NCBI RefSeq assembly: GCF_010091945.1
Contig: NZ_WVIE01000001.1
Location: forward strand, 62,001-126,000
DNA: 64,000 nucleotides
Direction of reading: 5' to 3'
From: Myxacorys almedinensis A
Lineage (GTDB): Bacteria > Cyanobacteriota > Cyanobacteriia > Leptolyngbyales > Leptolyngbyaceae
The notes beneath the pieces are model-generated. The model did no database searches. It was not told the DNA's origin and was given only the letters and a program-made list of their open reading frames with translations. The translations under genes were made by a program, and so were the position numbers. Numbering within the stretch: the stretch's first letter is position 1; every line of letters begins with the position of its first letter. Shown here piece after piece: positions 55,219 through 63,667 of this stretch.

Positions 55219-56838
55219 ATGGAAAGCTTTGATTATGTAATTTTGGGCGCAGGACTCGGTGGACTCTCGACCGCCGCTTGTTTAACGCGGCAAGGCAACC
55301 GGGTTTTGGTTTTAGAAAAACATTATCTGCCGGGCGGTTGCTGTCACACTTTTGATTATGGGCAATACCGCTTTTGTGCCGATGTTCACTACATTTCCCA
55401 GTGCGATCGCGGACAAACAATCACCCAATTTCTCAACTATATCGAGCGAGATGTGTCCTTCAATTCGCTTGACCCAGACTGCATTGATCGGGTCATTACT
55501 CCCGATGCCGATTTCAACATTCCCCTCGGATGGGAAAATCTTCGCCAACGCTTGCTCTCTACCTTCCCCGAAGAATCGACCGCCATCGATCGCTATTGCG
55601 ATGAAATTAAACGCCTCCATCAAGACGTGCGTCAGCTTGTCCACGAAATCCATTGGTACAACCAAAAATGGACAGACTGGCTAAAGCTGCCAAAGTATTG
55701 GAACCTCTTTCAAAAGCGGAATTGGACGCTGCAAGATTTGTACGATCGCGTCGGACTTTCGCCCAAGTTACAAGCCGTCTTAGCAGGACAAAGCGGTGAC
55801 TATGCTTTGCCTCCTAACGAGATCGCCCTGATGACCCATACCTCCCTCGTGTGGGACTATTCCGAGGGCGCTTACTATCCTCAACATCACTTCAAACAGT
55901 TTGTCGATACGATCGTCGAAGCGATCACAGCAGGGGGAGGTGTGGTTAAATTTTCCGCCCCTGTTGAGCAGATTCAAGTTAACCAAGGGAAAATCACAGG
56001 TGTGATTGCCGAGCAAAACGTTTACGAAGCCAAGAAAGCCTACATTAGCGATCTCGATCCAAAACTCACGGTGCAGTTAATTCAAGATGGCAAAGCACTC
56101 AGCGATCGAGAACGCAAACGACTCACTAATTATGAGTATTCTGCAAGCGCTTTCAATATCTATTTGGGATTGGATGAGCGCTTTGATCCACAACACTATG
56201 GGATCGGAAACTGGAACATCTGGTACTACCCAACCGGAGATCTCAATCGAGAATATCAACAACAGCTAGAAGGCAAGCTTGATCACCCGTGGATCTTCCT
56301 ATCTTGCCCAACCATGAAATCCAGTGAACCGGGCATGGCTCCCCCAGGGCATCATGTGCTAGAAATCGCAACGGTGTGCCCTTATCACCCCTTCGAGCGT
56401 CTCCACACAACCGATCCGAAAGCCTACAAAGCCAGGAAGCGTGAGGTTTATCAGCAGATCATGCGGAGTGTAAAAGATTTGATTCCTGATATCGATCGCT
56501 ACACCCGCATGAAAGTTTATGGAACACCAACCACCAGCGAGTTTTATCTTGGGCAGCCCCAAGGCAATATTTACGGTGCTAAGCTGATCCCCAAGCAAGT
56601 CGGCTTAAATCGCCTGGGTTACAAAACCGAGTTGCCAAACCTCTTCTTTGTTGGCGCGAGTGCGGGTTATCCTAGCGTTCCGGGGGTGATCGGCAACGGA
56701 ATGGATGTTGTTGAGATGCTGACGGGTCAATCTGTCTGGAAATCTGCTCCAGGCTCGAAGCCACCTTCTTCTACTGTGCACAAACAAAATTTAAACCCTG
56801 CTGATCAAGAAGCAACAGTTAGAAACCGTATCAGGTAG
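55219..56838 (+). CDS. FAD-dependent oxidoreductase, retinol-saturase/CrtISO-like
   Basis: 539 residues. An N-terminal dinucleotide-binding motif (YVILGAGLGGLSTAACLTRQ, then VLVLEKHYLPGGCCHTF) is typical of the phytoene desaturase/carotenoid isomerase superfamily. The C-terminal FAD segment is LFFVGASAGYPSVPGVIGNG. The middle and the short CDRGQT stretch resemble retinol saturase and carotenoid-isomerase-like members. Cyanobacteria have several such enzymes; this one is not obviously CrtH. No carotenoid gene is adjacent. The last 25 residues are a polar tail. Confidence 0.85.
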   Translation: MESFDYVILGAGLGGLSTAACLTRQGNRVLVLEKHYLPGGCCHTFDYGQYRFCADVHYISQCDRGQTITQFLNYIERDVSFNSLDPDCIDRVITPDADFNIPLGWENLRQRLLSTFPEESTAIDRYCDEIKRLHQDVRQLVHEIHWYNQKWTDWLKLPKYWNLFQKRNWTLQDLYDRVGLSPKLQAVLAGQSGDYALPPNEIALMTHTSLVWDYSEGAYYPQHHFKQFVDTIVEAITAGGGVVKFSAPVEQIQVNQGKITGVIAEQNVYEAKKAYISDLDPKLTVQLIQDGKALSDRERKRLTNYEYSASAFNIYLGLDERFDPQHYGIGNWNIWYYPTGDLNREYQQQLEGKLDHPWIFLSCPTMKSSEPGMAPPGHHVLEIATVCPYHPFERLHTTDPKAYKARKREVYQQIMRSVKDLIPDIDRYTRMKVYGTPTTSEFYLGQPQGNIYGAKLIPKQVGLNRLGYKTELPNLFFVGASAGYPSVPGVIGNGMDVVEMLTGQSVWKSAPGSKPPSSTVHKQNLNPADQEATVRNRIR

Positions 56839-56986
56839 TAGAGGGTAAACATTACAGCCGTTTGAAATAAACGTCAATTCATGGGACTGGAGATGTGCGC
56901 GGACGATCTCGCCCCTCCAGGTCTCGCGATCGCAGCTTTAAGTAAGCTAAAATTTGGCGTGAATTTTAGCAACACCTCGTCGATAG

Positions 56987-57544
56987 ATGGAGAAAACTGC
57001 AAGAGAAAAGATGTTAGCAAATGAGCCATATATCGCGCTTGATCCTGAACTTGAAAGAATGCAGGCACAAGCACAAACCTTCTTACATGTGTTCAACTCT
57101 TCTTTGCCCAGCGAGATCGAAAAAAGGCGCGAGATGATCCACGCTCTTTTTGGTTCAATCGGTCAAAACTTTGAAGTAAAGCCACCGTTTCGCTGTGATT
57201 ATGGCTGTCATATCTACGCTAAAGAAAACCTGTTTATTAATTACGATTGCGTCATCTTAGATTGCAACACCGTCTATCTAGGAAGCAATGTGTTGCTTGC
57301 TCCTAAAGTTCAGATTTACACGGCATATCATCCACTAAACCCAGAACTGAGGAGATCAGGTTTAGAAATGGCTGCCCCGATCGTGATTGGGAACAATGTT
57401 TGGATCGGCGGCGGCGCGATCGTTTGCCCAGGAGTGACGATTGGAGATAATACTACCATTGGCGCAGGCAGCGTTGTCACTAAAAATATGCCAGCCAACG
57501 TCAGTGCAGCAGGCAATCCTTGCCGTGTGCTCAAAGAGGTATGA
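56987..57544 (+). CDS. Maltose/galactoside O-acetyltransferase-type enzyme
   Basis: Left-handed parallel beta-helix acetyl-CoA transferase, 185 residues. The N-terminal helical part (EKMLANEPYIALDPELERM, residues 8-26) and the hexapeptide repeats (NNVWIGGGAIVCPGVTIGDN, TTIGAGSVVTKNMPANVSAA) fit the Maa/LacA family. The catalytic His is in YTAYHPLNPELRRSG. The substrate sugar is unknown. The stop codon lies inside a 16-bp tandem repeat. Confidence 0.92.
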   Translation: MEKTAREKMLANEPYIALDPELERMQAQAQTFLHVFNSSLPSEIEKRREMIHALFGSIGQNFEVKPPFRCDYGCHIYAKENLFINYDCVILDCNTVYLGSNVLLAPKVQIYTAYHPLNPELRRSGLEMAAPIVIGNNVWIGGGAIVCPGVTIGDNTTIGAGSVVTKNMPANVSAAGNPCRVLKEV

Positions 57545-57572
57545 GATCACAGAGGGATGAGAGCACAGAGGG
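57541..57572. repeat. 16-bp tandem repeat overlapping a stop codon
   Basis: ATGAGATCACAGAGGG and ATGAGAGCACAGAGGG are adjacent, with a partial third copy ATGAAATCA. The first copy contains the TGA of the acetyltransferase gene. The repeat may have arisen by slippage. Confidence 0.85.
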
Positions 57573-57621
57573 ATGAAATCAAACAGGTAGGTCAACAGAA
57601 GGAGGCACCCCAAGACGGGGC

Positions 57622-58569
57622 TTAAAGCGGTTTGGGAACCATGCCTAGACGATCGAGCAGTTGTTCATCGTGCGATCGCGCTGGGTTTGCCGCTGTCAAC
57701 AGTTTCGCCCCCGTAAAAATCGAATTTGCCCCTGCTAAAAAGCACATCGCTTGCAGTTCATCGCTCATTTCGGTTCGACCTGCCGAGAGCCGCACCATTG
57801 CTGCTGGAAACAGAATTCGGGTTGTGGCGATCATTCGCACCATGTCAAACGGATCGATCGCTGGGGCATTCTCTAGCGGCGTTCCGGGAATCGGTATCAA
57901 ATAATTGATCGGAATCGACTCTGGTGGCGGATCAAATTTGCAAAGTGTTTCGAGCATTTCTAAGCGATCGCTCACCGATTCTCCTAATCCCAAAATACCG
58001 CCACAGCAGACCGAAATTCCAGCATTGCTTACCGCTCGAATCGTATCTAAGCGATCTTGATAGGTGCGAGTAGAGATAATTTTGTCGTAATAACTCGGTG
58101 ACGTGTCGAGGTTATGATTGTAAGCCGTCAGCCCTGCTGCTTTGAGTTGCTCTGCCTGATGGGGTTTTAGCATCCCCAACGTGCAGCACACCTCTAGCTC
58201 TAATGCCGCAACTTGCCGCACCATCTCTAGCACCCGATCAAACTGTGCCCCATCGCGCACCTCTCGCCACGCCGCCCCCATGCAAAACCGAGTCGAACCC
58301 GCACGCTTTGCTGCTTTTGCGTCAGCCAAAACCTCGGTTAAATTCATCAACGGTTCTGGCTGAAGCCCGGTGTTGTGATGTACACTCTGAGCGCAGTAAC
58401 CGCAATCTTCCGGGCACGCCCCCGTTTTAATACTGCTCAAGGTACACATCTGCACCATAGAGGGGTCATGGTGAGCGCGATGTACCCGTTGGGCTTCAAA
58501 CAGCAGATCGGGCAATGGTTGTTGATAAAGTTGGCGAATTCGGTCAAGCGTGGTGAAGCTGGCAACCAT
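57622..58569 (-). CDS. bioB: Biotin synthase
   Basis: Radical-SAM enzyme inserting sulphur into dethiobiotin. From ATG 58569, 315 residues. The SAM cluster is GACPEDCGYCAQS (CxxxCxxC). The second cluster's ligands are consistent with CCTLGML and GISVCCGGILGLGES, and YNHNLDTSPSYY is a biotin-synthase landmark. The tail ends GANSIFTGAKLLTAANPARS. It is divergent from bioY, with about 120 bases between the two starts, so biotin uptake and synthesis may share control. Confidence 0.95.
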   Translation of the reverse strand: MVASFTTLDRIRQLYQQPLPDLLFEAQRVHRAHHDPSMVQMCTLSSIKTGACPEDCGYCAQSVHHNTGLQPEPLMNLTEVLADAKAAKRAGSTRFCMGAAWREVRDGAQFDRVLEMVRQVAALELEVCCTLGMLKPHQAEQLKAAGLTAYNHNLDTSPSYYDKIISTRTYQDRLDTIRAVSNAGISVCCGGILGLGESVSDRLEMLETLCKFDPPPESIPINYLIPIPGTPLENAPAIDPFDMVRMIATTRILFPAAMVRLSAGRTEMSDELQAMCFLAGANSIFTGAKLLTAANPARSHDEQLLDRLGMVPKPL

Positions 58570-58690
58570 GAGCGCGATGAACAACTACAGTTTCTGATCA
58601 TCAACGATTGAGTCGCCCAAAGCAATACAGTTGTTTGGAATTAAAGAATTTTTCCCAGCTTTCATTTGCTAACCCGTGGTGTACAATGCC

Positions 58691-59338
58691 ATGACCATGA
58701 GACCGTCTCCTTCTCGCCGCCGCCGCACTCCTCCTGCTAAGCCCCAGCGTTTTAAGATTACGCTGACTGAGTTGTTGTGGGCGTTGATTGGGCTGTTGCT
58801 GACGATCGGAGGGACGTTATTAAAAGCCTCTACTACCGGATTGCCTTGGACGTGGGCGAATGGTCAAGTTCCCCTGCACTTTTTGGGGGTGAGTTATCAG
58901 ACCGGCGCTGTGATGCTAGTTGGCTGCCTTGGCGGTCAGAATGCGGCGGTCATGTCTCAGATTGCTTATTTGGCGCTGGGTTTAGCTGGGTTTGAAGTCT
59001 TCTCGCAGGGCGGCGGGCTGGACTATTTGACAGAGCCGACTTTTGGGTATTTGCTGGGATTTGTTCCGGCGGCGTGGATCTGTGGATACATCGCATTCAA
59101 AGCGCCGCCTCGTTTAGAGTCTCTCGCCTTTAGTGGACTGTGTGGCTTGATGGTGGTGCACACGGTGGGCATTAGTTATCTACTATTGAGTTATCTCCTA
59201 AATTGGCTTGATGCTGCCTCTGTGCCCTTGACCAAAGCGCTGATGATGTATTCTGTTACGCTACTCCCAGGGCAGGTGGCGGTGATTTGCGCGATCGCAG
59301 TGCTTGCCTATGTTCTTAGACGTGTCATGTTTTACTAA
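58691..59338 (+). CDS. bioY: Biotin transporter BioY
   Basis: Substrate-binding membrane subunit of the biotin ECF importer (or a stand-alone uptake protein). From ATG 58691, 215 residues, with a basic N-terminus (SRRRRTPPAKPQ) and about six helices; GQVPLHFLGVSYQTGAVMLV, the signature GYLLGFVPAAWICGYIAF and the C-terminal LLPGQVAVICAIAVLAY fit the family. No EcfA/EcfT gene is adjacent. lspA follows after three bases. Confidence 0.9.
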   Translation: MTMRPSPSRRRRTPPAKPQRFKITLTELLWALIGLLLTIGGTLLKASTTGLPWTWANGQVPLHFLGVSYQTGAVMLVGCLGGQNAAVMSQIAYLALGLAGFEVFSQGGGLDYLTEPTFGYLLGFVPAAWICGYIAFKAPPRLESLAFSGLCGLMVVHTVGISYLLLSYLLNWLDAASVPLTKALMMYSVTLLPGQVAVICAIAVLAYVLRRVMFY

Positions 59339-59341
59339 TTC

Positions 59342-59806
59342 ATGCTCAAAAATCGCTTTTTTTGGATCGCCGCGATCGCAGGACTCATTCTCGATCGAAT
59401 CACCAAACTTTGGGTGGTCAAAACGCTGGTTTTACTGCAATCTATTCCGGTGATCCCCGGCGTTTTTCACTTTACCTATGTGGTGAACAAAGGCGCGGCA
59501 TTTAGTTTATTTTCGGGTAGCCTGTGGTTGCGGTGGCTTTCTTTAGCCGTGAGCATTGGCTTGATGGCGATGGCGTGGTTTGGTCCTCGGTTTCCCAGGT
59601 GGGAGCAGTTTGGCTATGGGTTTATTTTAAGCGGCGCGTTGGGGAACGGCATCGATCGCTTTGTGTTGGGTCATGTGATCGATTTTATTGATGTTCGACT
59701 GATCAATTTTCCGATTTTTAACTTAGCCGATGTGTTTATCAACGTCGGCATTATTTGCTTGGTGATTGCCACGTTTTTCAAAGCCGAACCGAAACAAGGG
59801 ATTTGA
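59342..59806 (+). CDS. lspA: Lipoprotein signal peptidase II
   Basis: Aspartic membrane protease that trims prolipoproteins after lipid attachment. 154 residues with four helices; the two catalytic Asps are in NGIDRFVLGHVIDFIDV and FNLADVFINVG, and VVNKGAAFSLF is the conserved first-loop motif. It is three bases after bioY, so they are probably co-transcribed. Two hairpins follow downstream (59975-60072). Lipoproteins in this window (FecB-like, fasciclin, methyltransferase) would be its substrates. Confidence 0.95.
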   Translation: MLKNRFFWIAAIAGLILDRITKLWVVKTLVLLQSIPVIPGVFHFTYVVNKGAAFSLFSGSLWLRWLSLAVSIGLMAMAWFGPRFPRWEQFGYGFILSGALGNGIDRFVLGHVIDFIDVRLINFPIFNLADVFINVGIICLVIATFFKAEPKQGI

Positions 59807-59974
59807 GCTTGGCAACAGATGGGTAATGTTAACGTGAGTTTGGCACCATCCTTCCCGTCGTTTCTACCCCGCTCTGAACTCAAGATTACTTTGCAGAGCC
59901 TGTGGCTATGGGCTAATCAAACGCCAGTTTCGGTTAAGCCGCTTGCGGTAAAGCGAACTCCAATTGAGGCAATG

Positions 59975-60013
59975 GTTCTTCGGTTGATGGCAGTAGGCAA
60001 TCAACCGAAGAAC
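59975..60013. repeat. Perfect 13-bp inverted repeat
   Basis: GTTCTTCGGTTGA at 59975-59987 and TCAACCGAAGAAC at 60001-60013 with a 13-base loop. No T run follows. It may be a stability stem of the lspA transcript. Confidence 0.75.
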
Positions 60014-60038
60014 TAGATTGACCAAGAAATTCACCGGA

Positions 60039-60072
60039 GAGTTAGGGTGAGACTGAGCAGTTCCCCTAACTC
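60039..60072 (+). terminator. Terminator-like hairpin after lspA
   Basis: GAGTTAGGG (60039-60047) pairs with CCCTAACTC (60064-60072), followed by ATTATT. The T run is weak. It is the second hairpin of the lspA 3' region. Confidence 0.55.
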
Positions 60073-60238
60073 ATTATTGAAGCAACATTTTTTCCTGCTT
60101 GTCAGTCAGATTTCGATCGAATCAATTCCAGGCGCGACAGCATAAAACTTCCTGAAGAAATACGGAACATCTCTGCCGATGTCTCGTTCGAGGATTAATA
60201 TTATAGGGTCAGGTGTATTTCTTAGACGATTTAAACCC

Positions 60239-60664
60239 ATGCTAGCTTCAAAGACAATCAAGCTAATCTTAGCCTTATCTATTGCCTCGTCTATAATCGT
60301 ATTTTTTGCTGGCTTTATAAATGCAAACAAATCTGGAATCAGCGAGGTTGAACCGATGGCACAAAAACCAGACAAAGATTCAAAAGAGAACAGAGCTTCT
60401 GAAGTAAAGCCTATCAAATTACCTGATGAAATATGGAAAGAAATTGAAGAGCGTGACGAAAAAGCTCAGCAGAAACGAAATGAAGATCAAGCTAGGGAGT
60501 TAGCGAAAAAAGCACCGAAAGAAAGAGAAGAAATAGAGAAAGAAATAAGGAAGGAGAGGGAAACTAAGCACGCCCTAGAAAGAAGAACGGAAGAAGAGCT
60601 TAAGCAAGAGGATGAAAGACTTATGAAGCAGCTTGAAAAAATGAGAAGTGAAGGTCAATATTAA
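60239..60664 (+). CDS. Membrane-anchored coiled-coil protein, unknown
   Basis: From ATG 60239, 141 residues. One hydrophobic helix (about 7-26; LILALSIASSIIVFFAGFI) is followed by a strongly charged segment of E, K and R with Ala/Leu (about 70-140; KEREEIEKEIRKERETKHAL, then RRTEEELKQEDERLMKQLEK), which will be a helix or coiled coil outside or inside the membrane. The sequence is A/T-rich and A-ending codons dominate, unlike the neighbours. I do not recognise a family. Confidence 0.6.
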   Translation: MLASKTIKLILALSIASSIIVFFAGFINANKSGISEVEPMAQKPDKDSKENRASEVKPIKLPDEIWKEIEERDEKAQQKRNEDQARELAKKAPKEREEIEKEIRKERETKHALERRTEEELKQEDERLMKQLEKMRSEGQY

Positions 60665-60917
60665 TCAACTTTATTTTGACCTTGAGTATTGAGTCTTGAA
60701 TACAGTAGTTTATGCTCAAAGCATGATGGTTTCTTTTGCTTGCTTGAAGCGCAAATTGCTGTATTATAGCGCCTCCTCTCGAAATGAGGTATGCCTGAGC
60801 ATTTCAGAGTAAGGCTTTCAGCGGTGGAATCGTGCCTCACTAGAGCTAGAGACGCTATATATTTAATTTCAACTATTGTTAGTTGTCTTCTTTCATACAA
60901 CACAAAAAAGACGGTGC

Positions 60918-61706
60918 ATGCTTAAATTCGCAGCCTACCGCGCTCTTCTCTCCTTGCTTGTCGGGATACTTGGATACCAAACTCTTGCAAGCCGTTCATT
61001 ACTAGCGCAATCACTAACTCAAGCTCAAATTACGCAACAATCGTGTGCCCCTACAAATGGTCTTCCTCTAAACAAGAATCATATTGAATTACGAGGAGCA
61101 GCATTAGGATTTAGTTTAGATTCCAATACAATGGGACGTGCATTTCAAAACTTTGCACTTGATAGTGTTGGTAAGATAGAGAATACAACTTGGTTTCCCT
61201 CAAGAGTCCGAGAAATAGCAACCAGCACGTCTTCAACAATTCATAGAGGCATTGTCCCTGATGCTGTAGGCGCAATTGAGGTAATCGTAGTCAATTCACA
61301 AGGGCAAATTACGCAGCGAGATTACTACGGTCTTAGTTCTTTTCATGAAGCGAAATTCACTACTGGTACAATCTACCTAAGCTCTTTTGCACACCAAATT
61401 ATTGGCTATATTGATGTAGCTAAGAATAGTTCAGCAGGAAGAGCACCTATTGCTTTAGGAGGGCTACGTCCGACTCCTGTTGTATTTTTTCTTACTCCTT
61501 CAAATGCAACTATTGCAGCAAGTGTTATAATCACAGCCACTAATGATAGAGTTGCCGTCTATCAGCGCATTGCTTGCGATGCGCCATCAACACCGAGTAC
61601 TACAGACATGATTATGGGTTCGGCAGTACTACTCAATTCACAAGTGTATGCAGGTAGTTTCCCGCCCTTTGTAATACCCAGTGGGCGTGTAGCAGGATTA
61701 AGGTAG
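60918..61706 (+). CDS. Secreted protein of unknown function
   Basis: From ATG 60918, 262 residues with a signal peptide (about 1-28, MLKFAAYRALLSLLVGILGY to LLAQS). The mature part is polar with many Ser, Thr and Ile and alternating strand-like segments (ATIAASVIITATNDRVAVYQ); two Cys (QQSCAP and RIACDAP) could be bridged. It looks like a beta-sandwich, but no family is recognised. The A/T-rich composition matches the upstream coiled-coil gene, so the two may have arrived together. Confidence 0.6.
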   Translation: MLKFAAYRALLSLLVGILGYQTLASRSLLAQSLTQAQITQQSCAPTNGLPLNKNHIELRGAALGFSLDSNTMGRAFQNFALDSVGKIENTTWFPSRVREIATSTSSTIHRGIVPDAVGAIEVIVVNSQGQITQRDYYGLSSFHEAKFTTGTIYLSSFAHQIIGYIDVAKNSSAGRAPIALGGLRPTPVVFFLTPSNATIAASVIITATNDRVAVYQRIACDAPSTPSTTDMIMGSAVLLNSQVYAGSFPPFVIPSGRVAGLR

Positions 61707-61948
61707 GTAAACTCTTGAAGGGTGGGGTTTCAGGTGGACTAACCTAAACGGTGGCTGAAGTGTTTGGTTATTTTCAGCGTACTTGCCTCTGCCCTCTCTT
61801 AATCCAGAACTCACTTTAATAAAGGAGAGTTCGTTGAAACGGGCTGAAGAAGCCCAATCACTCTCCCGGTACCCTTCAAGGAACTTTCGCCTACAAGCCC
61901 GTAGCCGCAGGCTCTGCGAAGCAATCTCCAGTTGGGGGCGGGGCAGAA
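61707..61948. other. Intergenic region with two hairpins
   Basis: AACTC..CTTT-AAT-AAAG..GAGTT (61808-61831) and GGGCT-GAAGA-AGCCC (61841-61855) follow each other. A GTAGCCGCAGGCTCTGCGAAGC stretch is further downstream. No gene is convincing on either strand. It may be the terminator region of the convergent genes or the scar of a mobile element. Confidence 0.4.
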
Positions 61949-63592
61949 TCACCCCGACGGATGCCGCCGCGCCACCAGAGCCCACCCTTGTTTTGTGCCC
62001 AACACCTGTTGCTCCTTTTGAGGCAGCGTTTTTAGCCAGTCAGGTTCCACTAAAAAGTAAGGATGGACGCCCTCGCGCCAATGCTTTTGAATCTCAGCTT
62101 TTGAGACCGGTACAACCTGGCGATCGCTATAAAAATTGAGGGAGGGGCGATTGTAGGGGTAGGACGTGTAAATCACCTGTTTTTGGGGGGTATATTGGCG
62201 AATCATTGCCGCTACAGGCTTGACGGGATAGGCTTCCTGTAGCTCCCAAACCCAATTGTCTGACATCACAAACGTTAACAGCGTCAGATACATGCCCCAA
62301 ATTAGAACCGCAACAAATTGAGTATCGTGCCGCAGAATTAAAATGGCGGTGACGGTGAGGGTAAACGCCAGCGTTGCAAAAATTAGCTGTAGATCTACCT
62401 CGGCTTGAGGCGAGAACGTGTAAAACGCCCAAAGCCCCCACGCTGCGATCGCCAGCACCGTAAACCAAGTTGCCCAGATCCGAGCCTGAGGAATAGCGCG
62501 ATCGTGCCTCAGATCTGCCAGGAGTGGTGTCCACAGGCGGTTGATCTGCGCTCCAACCACGAGGGCAAATGCCGGGTAGAGCGGCAAACTATACCAAGGC
62601 AACTTGGTTTGCATCACCGAAATCACAAGAAAATAAACGCCTGCCCAAACCAACACGAGCTTTGCCCACCCCAAGTTGCGATGCTCCCAGGCGTAGCGAA
62701 ATCCAGCGGGAAGAAACAGCACCCACGGAACGCCATTCTTGAGAATGTCTAGCCCGTAAAACCAAATCGCCCCCCGATTGTTGCTGACCTGATCAGAAAT
62801 GCGCTTCAGCGATTGGTCGAGCAAATGCGTCTCAATAAAGAGTTGCCCATAATGCTGAATCTGAGCGCCATACCACAGGGCAACCGGAACGCAACCTAGA
62901 AAAAACCCGCCCCATAGATATCGGGATGCTAAGACTCGTGGGGTATCCCACGCAAGAAACCCCAGCGCGATCGCACCGAGCAGCACCCCTAACATTCCTT
63001 TCGTCAGACAAATTAGCCCAAAACTGATCCCGATGCCGAGTCCCCAGCGCAAATCTCGCCGCGATCGCAGCACAAACCACATCATCAACGTAAACCAGCA
63101 CAGCACCGCGCCATCTAGCATCGCCAAGCGCCCATTCCGAATCACAGGTAGCGACGTGAGATAGACCAGCGCGGCAAGCACTGCTGGCGATCGCCGGAAA
63201 AAGACTTCTCGCCCAATGCCATACACCACCGGCACCGATAGCGCCGTTAGCACCGCACCGGGTAAGCGAGAAGTCCATTCACTCATACCGCCCACTCGGT
63301 AGCTGAGTGCCACCAGCCAATGGATCAGCGGCGGCTTGTTGAAATAGGGATTGCCGCTTAGCTCTTTGGGATACAGCCACAGGAGCGCCTCACCCGGCGA
63401 TCGCACCATTTCCCGCGCAATTTGGGCGACAATGCCTTCGTCCCAGTCTCGCAGAGGCAAACTCCCCAAATTGACGGTGAGCAAAATCACTGCGCTCAGC
63501 AGCAGCCCCACCGCCCACGCAGGATCAACCCAACCGCGATCGCGCGGCGCTCCCTGGTCATAGGCGCTATTCGTAGAAATTTCCCGATTCAT
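61949..63592 (-). CDS. ArnT-like (GT39/GT83) membrane glycosyltransferase
   Basis: 547 residues with about ten membrane helices. The catalytic loop LPLRDWDEGIVAQIAREMVR with the Asp-Glu pair, then GNPYFNKPPLIHWLVALSYR, is typical of the ArnT/PMT family that uses polyprenyl-phosphate sugars. A periplasmic C-terminal domain (about 420-547) follows and includes PQKQVIYTSYPYNRPSLNFY. Acceptor and sugar are unknown. Cyanobacteria have several such genes, often in envelope polysaccharide metabolism. Confidence 0.88.
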   Translation of the reverse strand: MNREISTNSAYDQGAPRDRGWVDPAWAVGLLLSAVILLTVNLGSLPLRDWDEGIVAQIAREMVRSPGEALLWLYPKELSGNPYFNKPPLIHWLVALSYRVGGMSEWTSRLPGAVLTALSVPVVYGIGREVFFRRSPAVLAALVYLTSLPVIRNGRLAMLDGAVLCWFTLMMWFVLRSRRDLRWGLGIGISFGLICLTKGMLGVLLGAIALGFLAWDTPRVLASRYLWGGFFLGCVPVALWYGAQIQHYGQLFIETHLLDQSLKRISDQVSNNRGAIWFYGLDILKNGVPWVLFLPAGFRYAWEHRNLGWAKLVLVWAGVYFLVISVMQTKLPWYSLPLYPAFALVVGAQINRLWTPLLADLRHDRAIPQARIWATWFTVLAIAAWGLWAFYTFSPQAEVDLQLIFATLAFTLTVTAILILRHDTQFVAVLIWGMYLTLLTFVMSDNWVWELQEAYPVKPVAAMIRQYTPQKQVIYTSYPYNRPSLNFYSDRQVVPVSKAEIQKHWREGVHPYFLVEPDWLKTLPQKEQQVLGTKQGWALVARRHPSG

Positions 63593-63667
63593 TCACTTTG
63601 ACTCGTTCGACAACACCTAGCAGAGTTTCTCGGTATTTTCCCACTGCTATATTCTGCATCGTTTTGG

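Noticed and set aside
59819-60016. 65-codon frame after lspA
   Set aside because: Its end runs into a perfect inverted repeat and the composition is not protein-like; more likely the 3' region of the lspA transcript.
61783-62139. 118-codon frame opposite the glycosyltransferase 3' end
   Set aside because: It is antisense to the well-supported glycosyltransferase and has no recognisable features.
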